From contig NCGL01000075.1 in assembly GCA_002256935.1 (NCBI GenBank), positions 1-36,942 on the forward strand: a stretch of DNA of 36,942 nucleotides. The letters run 5' to 3'. The position numbers and the translations under genes were made by a program. A model generated the notes under the pieces. That model did not search any database and was not told where the DNA came from. It was given only the letters and a program-made list of their open reading frames with translations. Position 1 is the stretch's first letter. Each line of letters begins with the position of its first letter. Positions 10,554 to 18,163 of the stretch are shown one piece after another. The stretch comes from Bdellovibrio sp. 28-41-41 (GTDB lineage: Bacteria > Bdellovibrionota > Bdellovibrionia > Bdellovibrionales > Bdellovibrionaceae).

Positions 10554-11168
10554 ATGGACGTGTTCGTATTTCCCCTTGTCAATGTGAACCTCTTTCCAAA
10601 GACTACCAAGCCATTGAATATCTTTGAACCCCGTTATCTACAAATGATCAAAGATGCCGTGGCTAAGGATGTTCCTATTGCTATTGGGTTCATAGATGAT
10701 CCAAATAAAATTGCTCCCGTTGGTCCAGGTGAGCGAATCAGTTTTGTTAATGAAATCGTCGGCTACGGCAAAGTACAAGTCGTTGAAGAGCGGCAGAATG
10801 GTTTTTTGCTGGTGTTTTTGCATGGTTTAGGAAAAGCGCGTTTAGGAAATGTTCAAAATTCATCGACTCCGTATTTAGTGTGCGAAGCGACACCCATCCA
10901 AGAAAATTTGGTCCCTAGTCCCGGGTTACATGAAAAGATTCATCTGATCAATCGCGTGCTCGCCAAATGGATTACCGAGTACTTTAGTAATTCGATGCAG
11001 AGTGAAATGTTCTTGCGTCAGCTGGATGGCCCTGAGGCCATTATTTCCGCATTTTCTGCCTATCTAATTAAAGATTTTGACCTTCAGCAGGTTGTCCTTG
11101 AAATGGACGATATCAATGAGAAAATCGAATTCATCTATCGACTGATTTTATCTAACGGAACCATTTAG
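10554..11168 (+). CDS. LON substrate-binding-domain protein
   Basis: The 204-residue protein resembles the stand-alone N-terminal domain of Lon protease. It starts with VFVFPLVNVNLFPKTTKPLNIFEPRYLQMI, the strand and helix signature of the LON substrate-binding fold, and continues with a middle IGFIDDP and GYGKVQVVEERQNGFLLVF. It has no AAA ATPase or protease domain. Such short proteins are widespread and may bind misfolded or specific proteins; their exact job is unclear. It sits between a Nudix hydrolase and heme A synthase, 29 bp before the latter, and the three could share a transcript. The start ATG at 10554 matches the family start, although the ribosome binding site is weak. Confidence 0.83.
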   Translation: MDVFVFPLVNVNLFPKTTKPLNIFEPRYLQMIKDAVAKDVPIAIGFIDDPNKIAPVGPGERISFVNEIVGYGKVQVVEERQNGFLLVFLHGLGKARLGNVQNSSTPYLVCEATPIQENLVPSPGLHEKIHLINRVLAKWITEYFSNSMQSEMFLRQLDGPEAIISAFSAYLIKDFDLQQVVLEMDDINEKIEFIYRLILSNGTI

Positions 11169-11197
11169 ATTTCACGACGGTTGTAACCGTTTCAGCT

Positions 11198-12142
11198 ATG
11201 GAATTAAAAGCTGTCGAACTTCGCCTGCGTCGCTGGGCCTATTTTTTACTGGTGTACACGATTCTGGTTATTCTTTGGGGTGCCTGGGTACGGATCTCTC
11301 ATTCGGGTGATGGTTGTGGTGATACATGGCCTCTGTGCAACGGAAAGTTAGTTCCTGAAGCCGCGCGCGGGAAAACATGGGTTGAGTACGGTCATCGGTT
11401 CACTAGTGGGCTATATGGACTTGTGGTGATGGGTTTATTTCTTTATGTTCGACAATTAAAAAATAAATTTAAAGGATTGGATTCAACCTATCGCTGGATG
11501 ACATGGACATTGGTGTTTATGTTTTCAGAAGCCGCACTGGGTGCCAAATTAGTATTATTCGGACTTGTGAACACGGATCAGTCGGTATGGCGCTTGATTG
11601 TGATGAGCTTGCACCAATTAAATAGTTTCATGTTGGTCGCATTTACCGTCCGCTTTTTGGGTGCGACTTATGAGTCACACTACCAGCTGAACTTTGGCAA
11701 TGAGCCCCCTAAGTTAACTCCGGCATTTTTTGCTAAGCCAGCATTTTTGATTTGTTTTCTAGTGATCGCTGTAACGGGTGCATGGGCTTCGCTTTCAACC
11801 ACGTTGTTCCCATCGACGAGTTTGATGGACGGATTGATGCGCGACATGGAATCAGGAAGCCACATAGTTTTAAGAATTCGTGGTACGCATCCTATCTTTG
11901 CCGTTTTAATTGGTGGTTCGTTGAGTTTTGGGTTGTATAAAATGAGTTCGCAGTTAAATGCATTCTTATCACGAATTGCGCTCGCGGGTTCTGCGTTGAT
12001 TGCGCTCGGAATCGTAGTTGGTTTAATTACATTGTTTTTATTATCGCCAGTGCCTTTGAAGCTAATTCATTTGCTGTTAGCGCATACTTTGTGGTCGACT
12101 AGTGTTTTCTTTTTTCATTTTTATAGTTTAGCTAAAAGATAG
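11198..12142 (+). CDS. ctaA: Heme A synthase (CtaA/COX15 family)
   Basis: CtaA oxidises the methyl group of heme O to make heme A for aa3/caa3 oxidases. The 314-residue polytopic membrane protein begins with a span containing LVILWGAWVRISHSGDGCGD. Two cysteines, C40 and C47, follow in the first outer loop with the CX6C spacing of Bacillus CtaA. The haem-ligand histidine regions are YGHRFTSGLYG (H66), MSLHQLNSF, GTHPIFAVLIGG and LIHLLLAHT. No ctaB (heme O synthase) is in the window. The next gene is a secreted thioredoxin-like protein, 47 bp downstream, which would suit maturation of the cysteine pair or of cytochromes; that link is inferred from position. Confidence 0.88.
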   Translation: MELKAVELRLRRWAYFLLVYTILVILWGAWVRISHSGDGCGDTWPLCNGKLVPEAARGKTWVEYGHRFTSGLYGLVVMGLFLYVRQLKNKFKGLDSTYRWMTWTLVFMFSEAALGAKLVLFGLVNTDQSVWRLIVMSLHQLNSFMLVAFTVRFLGATYESHYQLNFGNEPPKLTPAFFAKPAFLICFLVIAVTGAWASLSTTLFPSTSLMDGLMRDMESGSHIVLRIRGTHPIFAVLIGGSLSFGLYKMSSQLNAFLSRIALAGSALIALGIVVGLITLFLLSPVPLKLIHLLLAHTLWSTSVFFFHFYSLAKR

Positions 12143-12189
12143 AGCAATAAGCGTTTGAACTAAACGCAATTGAACAACCGGAGTGTAGA

Positions 12190-12657
12190 ATGAAATCAAT
12201 TATCTTAATCGTGATGTTTACGTGTACAGTATTGGCGGACATCGATTTTAAAAAAGAACTCGAACCTTTAAAAAGTATCGGCCCAAAAACTTTCGACGTT
12301 AAAACATTTGATAAAACAGAGAAAGCCGATTTGATTTTGGTCGATTTCTGGGCCAGCTGGTGTGAGCCGTGTAAAGAAGGCTTTGCTTATTACGAAGAAA
12401 AAATTAAAGCGCAGAAAAATAAAAAAATTGTTTTGATCAGTGTCAATTTGGATGATTCCGAAGACAAGGCGCAAACTTTTTTAAAGTCGTATCCACAAAA
12501 TAATGTGATATTGTGGGACGAGAAAAAGAAAATGATGACCCTGTTAAACTTTGATGCCATCCCAATGATGTTAGTGCTCGATAAAGATTGGAAAGAAGTC
12601 GGCCGCATCAAGGGCTTTAATAGCGAGTCTAAAAAGAAACTCGCTAAGTTTTTTTGA
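12190..12657 (+). CDS. Exported thioredoxin-like (TlpA/ResA-type) protein
   Basis: The 155-residue protein has a short signal peptide (MKSIILIVMFTCTVLA) and a thioredoxin fold with FWASWCEPCKEG; the active-site cysteines are C58 and C61. The cis-Pro region is IPMMLVLD. It probably reduces or isomerises thiols in the periplasm. Being next to heme A synthase, it may keep haem-protein or CtaA cysteines reduced, as ResA does, but this is inference. CGGAG lies before the ATG. A perfect 8-bp stem followed by seven T residues is built into its last dozen codons, so gene end and transcript end coincide. Confidence 0.82.
   Translation: MKSIILIVMFTCTVLADIDFKKELEPLKSIGPKTFDVKTFDKTEKADLILVDFWASWCEPCKEGFAYYEEKIKAQKNKKIVLISVNLDDSEDKAQTFLKSYPQNNVILWDEKKKMMTLLNFDAIPMMLVLDKDWKEVGRIKGFNSESKKKLAKFF
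12621..12655 (+). terminator. Rho-independent terminator inside the 3' end of the thioredoxin-like gene
   Basis: TAGCGAGT (12621-12628) pairs perfectly with ACTCGCTA (12639-12646) around a 10-base A-rich loop, followed after two bases by a G and seven T residues ending at 12655. The stop TGA starts on the last of these T's. The same bases encode the Lys-rich C-terminus, so the terminator is dual-use. Confidence 0.85.
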
Positions 12658-12987
12658 TTTCGATCTGTGGAAACATTTGCTTGAAAAGAATATAATTCCG
12701 CGATCCTTTCTAAGGATTGATGTTCATATTTCATTTAAATCGTTCAACATTTTTTTATGCCGAGGGGGTTGTGTTAAGCAATTTGAATTATATACTGTAC
12801 ATTCAAACTTTCTGCTTTTCACCAACACCGTTTCCTTAAGTGAAATTTCAAGGGAATCATGAAATTAATTTCAAGATTGTATAGAGTTTAGACAAGAAAA
12901 GAAAGAAGATTCACAGCAAAGCATATTAGAAAAAGAAAATACTAGGCTACATTTTAAATAACTATATTTTTATTTAATTAAAGAATT
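12658..12987. other. AT-rich intergenic stretch between convergent genes, with dyads and a candidate promoter
   Basis: No convincing gene is visible. It holds a possible promoter, TGGAAA (12668-12673) and TATAAT (12691-12696) 17 bases apart, then a small hairpin ATCCTT/AAGGAT (12703-12717) and a T7 run at 12750-12756. There is an inverted repeat TTTGAAT/ATTCAAA (12782-12788, 12801-12807) and two perfect palindromes, TGAAATTTCA (12841-12850) and TGAAATTAATTTCA (12860-12873). A short open stretch near 12880-12960 encodes a Glu/Lys/Gln-rich peptide but lacks a start and is probably a remnant or chance. Confidence 0.45.
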
Positions 12988-13662
12988 CTACTTTTGAATA
13001 TAGTACCGGTTTTTTGTGTAGCCCTTTGGCGTGAGCTTGGAATGATTTTTAAGATCCATTTCCGCAACTCGTCTTGAAATAGGAACAGGAAAAATTTTAA
13101 GGTAATCATTTACGGTAATACGGTTTTTGTTTTTACATAGATATTGATTTAGCTTTTTAAGACGATCAACCTTATTGAAAAGAGACTTATCATTTTTTTG
13201 ATTTTTTTCTTTATTATATAACAAGTGGCTTCCGTAAAAATTCCATTTTTTAAAAATCTTATTTGAATTTTCAACTTGTTCACTTACTTTCTTTCCAGCA
13301 AAGGCGCTTAATCCAATAAAAAATTGTTGAAATTCAGCTTTATTCATTTTGTACAATATAGAAGTTTTCCAAGCCTGAAAACTTTTAGATTCATTTTTTA
13401 AAATTTTAATTTGTACAGAGTCCAAAAGGACCCCCATAACTGAAGGCCAAACTGTACCTTGTAAACCTTGATATATTTTAAAAGGATTTAATGATTTCCA
13501 ATCATGGAAAAGTTTTTGAACCAGTATCTCTCCTAAACGGGGATCAAAACGAACCCATTGAAAATAATCAAGCAAGTTTTTTTCAGTGAGATCCTGGGAC
13601 TGAAGAACATTATAGGCTTTTATCAATTCATTGAGGCTTGGAATTTGACTTAAACCTTTCAT
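12988..13662 (-). CDS. Unknown protein, partner of the upstream nucleotidyltransferase
   Basis: I do not recognise this 224-residue family. It is basic and Lys/Asn/Phe-rich, with no signal peptide or membrane span, and is probably mostly helical. The last 45 residues (ITVNDYLKIFPVPISRRVAEMD, then TPKGYTKNRYYI) have the rhythm of a winged-helix domain, in which NDYLKIFPVPISRRVAEMDL would be the helix-turn-helix. Its ATG overlaps the stop of the nucleotidyltransferase gene by ATGA, so the pair is translationally coupled. The low GC relative to neighbours points to acquired DNA. By analogy with AbiE-like systems it could be the antitoxin or DNA-binding regulator, but in those the regulator usually comes first. 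Confidence 0.6.
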   Translation of the reverse strand: MKGLSQIPSLNELIKAYNVLQSQDLTEKNLLDYFQWVRFDPRLGEILVQKLFHDWKSLNPFKIYQGLQGTVWPSVMGVLLDSVQIKILKNESKSFQAWKTSILYKMNKAEFQQFFIGLSAFAGKKVSEQVENSNKIFKKWNFYGSHLLYNKEKNQKNDKSLFNKVDRLKKLNQYLCKNKNRITVNDYLKIFPVPISRRVAEMDLKNHSKLTPKGYTKNRYYIQK

Positions 13663-14186
13663 TCTATTTGCTCCAAAATATCATCTAAAAAATCAAGAGC
13701 CGCTTGTGATTCTGGAATTTTTTTAGCACGTAAAGCTTCAATTTGCGATTCAACTAATTTTAAGTTGGCACCAAGTTTAATAAGTTGTCTAGCATGACCA
13801 ACATCTTTTTCTCTGTGAGCAAAGCATTTCATGATAAGCATTTCTTCTTTCCCTAGGGCTTCAACAGTAAGATGTTTTCCTGCAAATACCCGAATTAATC
13901 GTTGAGAATAATCGACAGGCAGCGTGTGACTAAATGTGGAAAAATAGGGATTTAACCAATCACCTGGAAGATTAAGTTCAATTGCAATAGTCTTAACAAA
14001 AGGTTCAAGTTCTTGAATTTCCATACCCTTTGGAATTGCATCAATATCCGTAGTTGCTAGTGGATATTGATGAGCTAAAATCATAGCTCCCCCGCCCCCC
14101 ATAATTAGCGTAACTTTCTTGGATATTTTTTTATCTAAGGTAGATAGAGCTAATTTCATAATTTCAGCACTTAAAGGTTTTTCCAC
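13659..14186 (-). CDS. Nucleotidyltransferase-fold protein (DUF6036/AbiEii-like)
   Basis: The 175-residue protein carries the minimal nucleotidyltransferase signature. A glycine run GGGGAMILAHQYP starts at about residue 31 and is followed by TTDIDAIP, giving the G[GS]...DxD pattern that binds metal and nucleotide. A third region, TVEALGKEEMLIMKCFAHREKDVGHARQLI, matches the K/R-x-D helix of AbiEii/MNT-type proteins. Relatives are toxins that modify tRNA or partner proteins in toxin-antitoxin and phage-defence operons. The start is GTG, with AGGAG six bases before it. The downstream overlapping gene is its likely partner. A good promoter with an internal dyad lies at 14204-14232, suggesting autoregulation. 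The fold is fairly clear; the biological role is inference. Confidence 0.72.
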   Translation of the reverse strand: MEKPLSAEIMKLALSTLDKKISKKVTLIMGGGGAMILAHQYPLATTDIDAIPKGMEIQELEPFVKTIAIELNLPGDWLNPYFSTFSHTLPVDYSQRLIRVFAGKHLTVEALGKEEMLIMKCFAHREKDVGHARQLIKLGANLKLVESQIEALRAKKIPESQAALDFLDDILEQIE

Positions 14187-14203
14187 AAGTGACTCCTGGA
14201 CTT

Positions 14204-14232
14204 AGTATAGCGAATAAGTAGTTATTTCGCAA
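14204..14232 (-). promoter_or_regulatory. Promoter with internal dyad for the nucleotidyltransferase operon
   Basis: On the minus strand, TTGCGA (14232-14227) and TATACT (14209-14204) are exactly 17 bases apart. The spacer is filled by an inverted repeat, GCGAAATAA/TTATTCGC (14230-14222 and 14217-14210), with one extra A in one arm. A repressor bound here would block RNA polymerase, which suits autoregulation by one of the encoded proteins. Two direct copies of ATCAATAT (14233-14240 and 14253-14260) lie just upstream. Confidence 0.6.
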
Positions 14233-14414
14233 TCAATATAATGTTGCGTAATATCAATATGATAACTAATTTATTGGACGTAACTTTAATATCTAAACGA
14301 CTTGGGTCTCGGTTTGATTTAGTCTTCCAAGTGAATCTTGAACTTCTAAGGTCTGCCAATCTCTTGGTGAGGCAGAGTTGACCTTTTTGCCAGAAGTCGG
14401 TGTTGCCAATTTTC

Positions 14415-15797
14415 TTATTTCACAGAATCTAAATAAGTCATGATTAGGGGGCGTGCGTTCATTTTGGCTTTTAGTAGTAAAAGGATAATAAATACGCCGC
14501 CGGTTTTTCTGTCTAAGAATAAAATTTCGCGTGGGGGAGTTCTCCATTTGAAATTTTTGATAATTTCTAAAACTCGTTTTGATAGACGTTGAGGTAGATC
14601 GGTTGTTTTCCAATCGTAGTTGCCGTCAGCATCTACGGGTCCTTTTTGTCGCGGGTCGCCTTGTTTTAAAAATGGTTCCACTGTTTCATTGCAAAACTCT
14701 TCAAACTTTTCTATTAAAAGGCTATCATCGCCATCATAAATAAATTTTAAATCCTTAGCGGCATCACGAAGCATTTCTTTATCTTCTATTAACGAACCTT
14801 TGATCATGCGGTGATAGGCGTTCAAAAAAGCATCATCGTAGCTGCGCGTGGCTCCGAAATCAAACAAGACCCATTGGTCTTTGCCATCGGCGCTAATTCT
14901 GACTTTATAATTGCCCGCGTGCGGATCCGTTTGCAGATCCTTCCAAATAAAGAGTTCATGAAAATATAAATCTAGAAAATTAGTGGCCAACTGATTGCGG
15001 CGTTCCTGCGATAACGCCTGAATCAACGAATCTTCGATACGTAGTCCTTTTTCATAAGACGACGTCAAAATGCGTTTGTTCGAAAACTCTGGGTATATTT
15101 TAGGTACAACAAATCGAGGGTCATCTTTTAAACGCAGTCGGAAGGCTTCGGTTTTCAGAGCTTCCTGTTGGTAATCACTTTCTTGAATCAACATTTCTTT
15201 GATTTCGTCAAAAACGGGGTCCAGAGACGTATCCTGAGGAAGTATTTTTAGTAAGTGAATAAAAGTTTTAATAGCCCGCAAGTCACTGTCAATTGCAAGA
15301 TCTACATTGGGATACTGAACTTTTAATGCAACAGATTCGCCCGTTTTTTTTATCGTCGCACGATGGACCTGTCCTAACGAGGCACAGGCTAAAGGTTCTT
15401 TGTCGATATCAAGTTCATTGTATTTTTCAGCACCCAGGTATTTTATTATCAATGGTTCAATAGCTTCCCATTTGAGTGCCGGGGAGTCTTGTTGAAGGGC
15501 TTTAAAATATTTATTCACTTCCGGCGGAAAGAAATGTTCACCGTACATCGATAACATTTGTCCGGCTTTCATGATTGAACCTTTGAGCTCGCCGACCTCT
15601 TTAGAAAAGTTCTCAGCTTGTTCCGCGATGAAAACATTCCAACTGATCGCTCCGTCTTCTTCGCTTTTAAAAATCTTACCCAAGCCTTGGCCCGCTAAAC
15701 CAGCCCCGGCATTAATCGAAAATTTAGCTAACGAAACCGTTCTGGAAAAAATATTACTTTTAATTCGATCCAGTTTTTTACTATTGACGTCGGACAT
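14415..15797 (-). CDS. ABC1/UbiB-family atypical protein kinase-like ATPase
   Basis: The 460-residue protein has the ABC1 (ADCK/COQ8/UbiB) layout. The KxGQ motif is KAGQMLSMYG at residues 77-86. The Ala-rich loop equivalent is ACASLGQVHRAT, with the ATP-binding lysine in VALKVQYP. The catalytic-loop equivalent is LQTDPHAGNYKV and the metal-binding DFG is WVLFDFGATRS. A hydrophobic GVFIILLLL stretch near the C-terminus may associate with membrane. Relatives support ubiquinone or other isoprenoid-lipid metabolism by ATPase rather than protein kinase activity. It is divergent from the photolyase gene with 54 bp between starts. No ubiquinone genes are nearby, so the pathway link is not shown here. 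Confidence 0.87.
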   Translation of the reverse strand: MSDVNSKKLDRIKSNIFSRTVSLAKFSINAGAGLAGQGLGKIFKSEEDGAISWNVFIAEQAENFSKEVGELKGSIMKAGQMLSMYGEHFFPPEVNKYFKALQQDSPALKWEAIEPLIIKYLGAEKYNELDIDKEPLACASLGQVHRATIKKTGESVALKVQYPNVDLAIDSDLRAIKTFIHLLKILPQDTSLDPVFDEIKEMLIQESDYQQEALKTEAFRLRLKDDPRFVVPKIYPEFSNKRILTSSYEKGLRIEDSLIQALSQERRNQLATNFLDLYFHELFIWKDLQTDPHAGNYKVRISADGKDQWVLFDFGATRSYDDAFLNAYHRMIKGSLIEDKEMLRDAAKDLKFIYDGDDSLLIEKFEEFCNETVEPFLKQGDPRQKGPVDADGNYDWKTTDLPQRLSKRVLEIIKNFKWRTPPREILFLDRKTGGVFIILLLLKAKMNARPLIMTYLDSVK

Positions 15798-15851
15798 ATA
15801 GTTTTGTTCTACATGAAGTTTACGGATTTTTAAACTTATATTGCGGGGTCT

Positions 15852-17159
15852 ATGTTAAAGTTCACTGTATTTTGGTTTCGGCGCGATCTGCGGCTTAATG
15901 ATAACGCCGGTTTGTTTCATGCCTTAAAGGATGGGAAGAATGTTCTCCCTATCTTTATTTTCGACACCGAGATCCTTAAAGCGATTAAAAACCCCAATGA
16001 CCGCCGGGTTGTGTTTATACACCGCGAACTAGATCTTATTAAAACTCAGTTGAACAAGCTAGGCAGCGATTTACTGGTGTTTGCCGGTGAACCAGTTTCT
16101 GTATTTCAAAAGCTTGTCAAAACATACTCCCTAGAAAAAGTTTACACCAATCGAGACTATGAGCCCTATGCCCGCGAGCGGGATAAGAAAGTCAGTGATA
16201 TTTTAGCTGAACACGGTGTTGAACTTTTAACGTTCAAAGATCAGGTCATTTTTGAAAAGAATGATATTCTTACGGATCAGAAAAAAACCTACTCAGTGTA
16301 CACGCCATATAAGAAAAAGTGGTTAACGACGATTCAGGAAAGTGACTATGCAGCTCGCAAAACAGAAGGGTATTTTGAAAACTTTCATTCCTCGAAAATG
16401 AAATCTAAAATGCCAACTTTGGCGGAGCTTGGTTTCAATGATATCGAATTTGAATTTCCGAGCCTGACTTGGCCTGCGGATCAGATGAAGAAATATAAAG
16501 AACAACGGGATATTCCATCTATTGAGAGTGGGACGTCCCGGTTTGGTTTGCATCTTCGATTTGGAACGGTCAGTGTGCGCGAGCTGGTGAAGAAGGCGAT
16601 TAAAAACTCGGATGTTTGGTTGTCCGAATTGATATGGCGCGAATTCTTTATGCAGATTTTGTGGCACTATCCTAAAACTCAAACTCTTTCTTTTCGGCCT
16701 CAATACGAAAATATAAAATGGCGAAATGACGAGAAAGAATTTGCTGCGTGGTCCACCGGACAAACCGGGTATCCTTTAGTGGATGCTGGGATTCGAGAGC
16801 TTTTACAAACGGGGCACATGCACAATCGGGTGCGGATGGTTGTGGCGTCTTTCTTATCAAAACATCTATTAACGCATTGGTATTTGGGAGAGCGATTTTT
16901 TGCGCAACATTTGTTAGATTATGATTTGTCCGCGAACAACGGAAACTGGCAATGGGCGGCCGGTACGGGGTGCGATGCAGCTCCTTATTTCCGCGTTTTT
17001 AACCCGACGACTCAGATAGAAAAATTTGATCCTGATTATATCTATATAAAAAAATGGGTGCCCGAGTTTGGTACGGCAAAATACCCAAAACCGATCGTTG
17101 AACATGTCTTTGCGCGAACGCGCGCTTTAGAAGAATATAAAAAAGGACTTAATAAATGA
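15852..17159 (+). CDS. phr: Deoxyribodipyrimidine photolyase (class I type)
   Basis: This flavoprotein uses blue light to split UV pyrimidine dimers. The 435-residue product has the N-terminal antenna-binding Rossmann domain (FTVFWFRRDLRLNDN) and a C-terminal FAD domain. FAD-domain motifs seen are ELIWREFFMQILW, TGYPLVDAGIRELLQTGHMHNRVRM, LLDYDLSANNGNWQWAAGTG and PYFRVFNP followed by YIKKWVPE. The NNGNWQW and AAGTGCD region fits class I CPD photolyases better than DASH cryptochromes. The gene overlaps the next one by ATGA. A photolyase beside a TIGR01777 epimerase suggests one transcript, although the epimerase role in repair is unproven. Confidence 0.93.
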   Translation: MLKFTVFWFRRDLRLNDNAGLFHALKDGKNVLPIFIFDTEILKAIKNPNDRRVVFIHRELDLIKTQLNKLGSDLLVFAGEPVSVFQKLVKTYSLEKVYTNRDYEPYARERDKKVSDILAEHGVELLTFKDQVIFEKNDILTDQKKTYSVYTPYKKKWLTTIQESDYAARKTEGYFENFHSSKMKSKMPTLAELGFNDIEFEFPSLTWPADQMKKYKEQRDIPSIESGTSRFGLHLRFGTVSVRELVKKAIKNSDVWLSELIWREFFMQILWHYPKTQTLSFRPQYENIKWRNDEKEFAAWSTGQTGYPLVDAGIRELLQTGHMHNRVRMVVASFLSKHLLTHWYLGERFFAQHLLDYDLSANNGNWQWAAGTGCDAAPYFRVFNPTTQIEKFDPDYIYIKKWVPEFGTAKYPKPIVEHVFARTRALEEYKKGLNK

Positions 17160-18058
17160 AAATTTTAATTACGGGCGCCACAGGGTTGATCGGTAAGGAA
17201 TTAGGACTCGCTCTTCATAAAAAAGGGCATTCTATTTCCATAGTTTCACGTGATCGTCAAAAAGCTAAAAATCAATTACCGTTCCCGTGCGATATTATTG
17301 AGTGTGATTTGGGAAAAGCACCGTTTAAAGAGACGCATTCTTTCGACGCCGTTTTCCATTTGATGGGTGAAAACGTAACGGCTCGCCGCTGGAATGAACA
17401 AGTGAAAAAAGAAATTTTGGATTCACGTGTTATCAGTGCACGTAATTTAAATGCGAGTTTAACAGATTCAGTTTTATTTTACCTGACGTCATCGGGTGTT
17501 GGTATCTATGGCGATCAGCCGGGTGTTTCGCTGACAGAAACGAGTTCGTTTGATGGATCGTTTTTATCAAACGTTTGCGTAGCGTGGGAGAATGAGGCTG
17601 ATCAATATTTGAAAATTCAGCCCAACGCCAAAATTGCAAAAATGAGGACCGGCATAGTGCTGTCGTCAAAAGGCGGGGCTTTAGATAAAATGTTGCCGGC
17701 CTTCAAAATGGGAATCGGCGGGGCGCTTGGTGGTGGTAAACAATTTATGAGCTGGATTCATATCGACGATCTAGTGGGTATGATGATCTTTGCATTCGAA
17801 AAAAACATCGGCGGCGCGTACAATGGCGTTTCGCCAAGTCCAGTGACTAACCTAGAGTTTTCGCGCGAGCTTGCGCATAGTCTTCATCGTTTTCTGGGCC
17901 CATCGATACCAAAACTCGCATTGAAACTTTTGTTTGGTGAAATGGCGGAGATTATGTGTGCCGATCAAAAGGCCTATCCGACTCATGCTCTTAACGCCGG
18001 CTTTCTGTTCAAGTACGCCGACTTAAAGGACGCTTTAGCAGCAGTGCTAGCAAAGTAG
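17156..18058 (+). CDS. TIGR01777-family NAD(P)-dependent epimerase-like protein
   Basis: The 300-residue extended short-chain dehydrogenase begins ILITGATGLIGKEL, with the Rossmann glycines G7, G10 and G13. It continues with the family markers FHLMGENVTARRW, TSSGVGIYG (the Ser and Tyr active-site region) and FMSWIHIDDLVGMM. The C-terminal DUF1731-type segment includes LLFGEMAE and GFLFKYADLKDAL. It is about the standard length. It overlaps the photolyase stop by ATGA and is therefore probably coupled to it. The family (YfcH/SDR39U1) has no well-defined substrate. It is likely cytoplasmic, with no membrane span. Confidence 0.88.
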   Translation: MKILITGATGLIGKELGLALHKKGHSISIVSRDRQKAKNQLPFPCDIIECDLGKAPFKETHSFDAVFHLMGENVTARRWNEQVKKEILDSRVISARNLNASLTDSVLFYLTSSGVGIYGDQPGVSLTETSSFDGSFLSNVCVAWENEADQYLKIQPNAKIAKMRTGIVLSSKGGALDKMLPAFKMGIGGALGGGKQFMSWIHIDDLVGMMIFAFEKNIGGAYNGVSPSPVTNLEFSRELAHSLHRFLGPSIPKLALKLLFGEMAEIMCADQKAYPTHALNAGFLFKYADLKDALAAVLAK

Positions 18059-18163
18059 GCAGAGGGCATAATCGCATAGCAATTTGTGATACATAATTGT
18101 TCTTGGGTGAGTTTATTATTCTAGTACCTTATTCCGGAAATTCTAGATACACTTAGACACGCG

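Noticed and set aside
12677..12862. 61-residue plus-strand ORF after the thioredoxin terminator
   Set aside because: It starts at a TTG without a ribosome binding site, has AT-driven composition, and overlaps several dyads.
14341..14380. TCTGCC/GGCAGA dyad after the ABC1-family gene as a terminator
   Set aside because: No T run follows on the minus strand and the loop is long.
14293..14613. 106-residue minus-strand ORF overlapping the ABC1-family gene tail
   Set aside because: Most of it is a shadow of the real gene. The last 38 codons (14293-14409) have protein-like composition but no convincing start.
16323..16763. Long antisense ORF within the photolyase gene
   Set aside because: A frame shadow of a well-supported gene; no family motifs.
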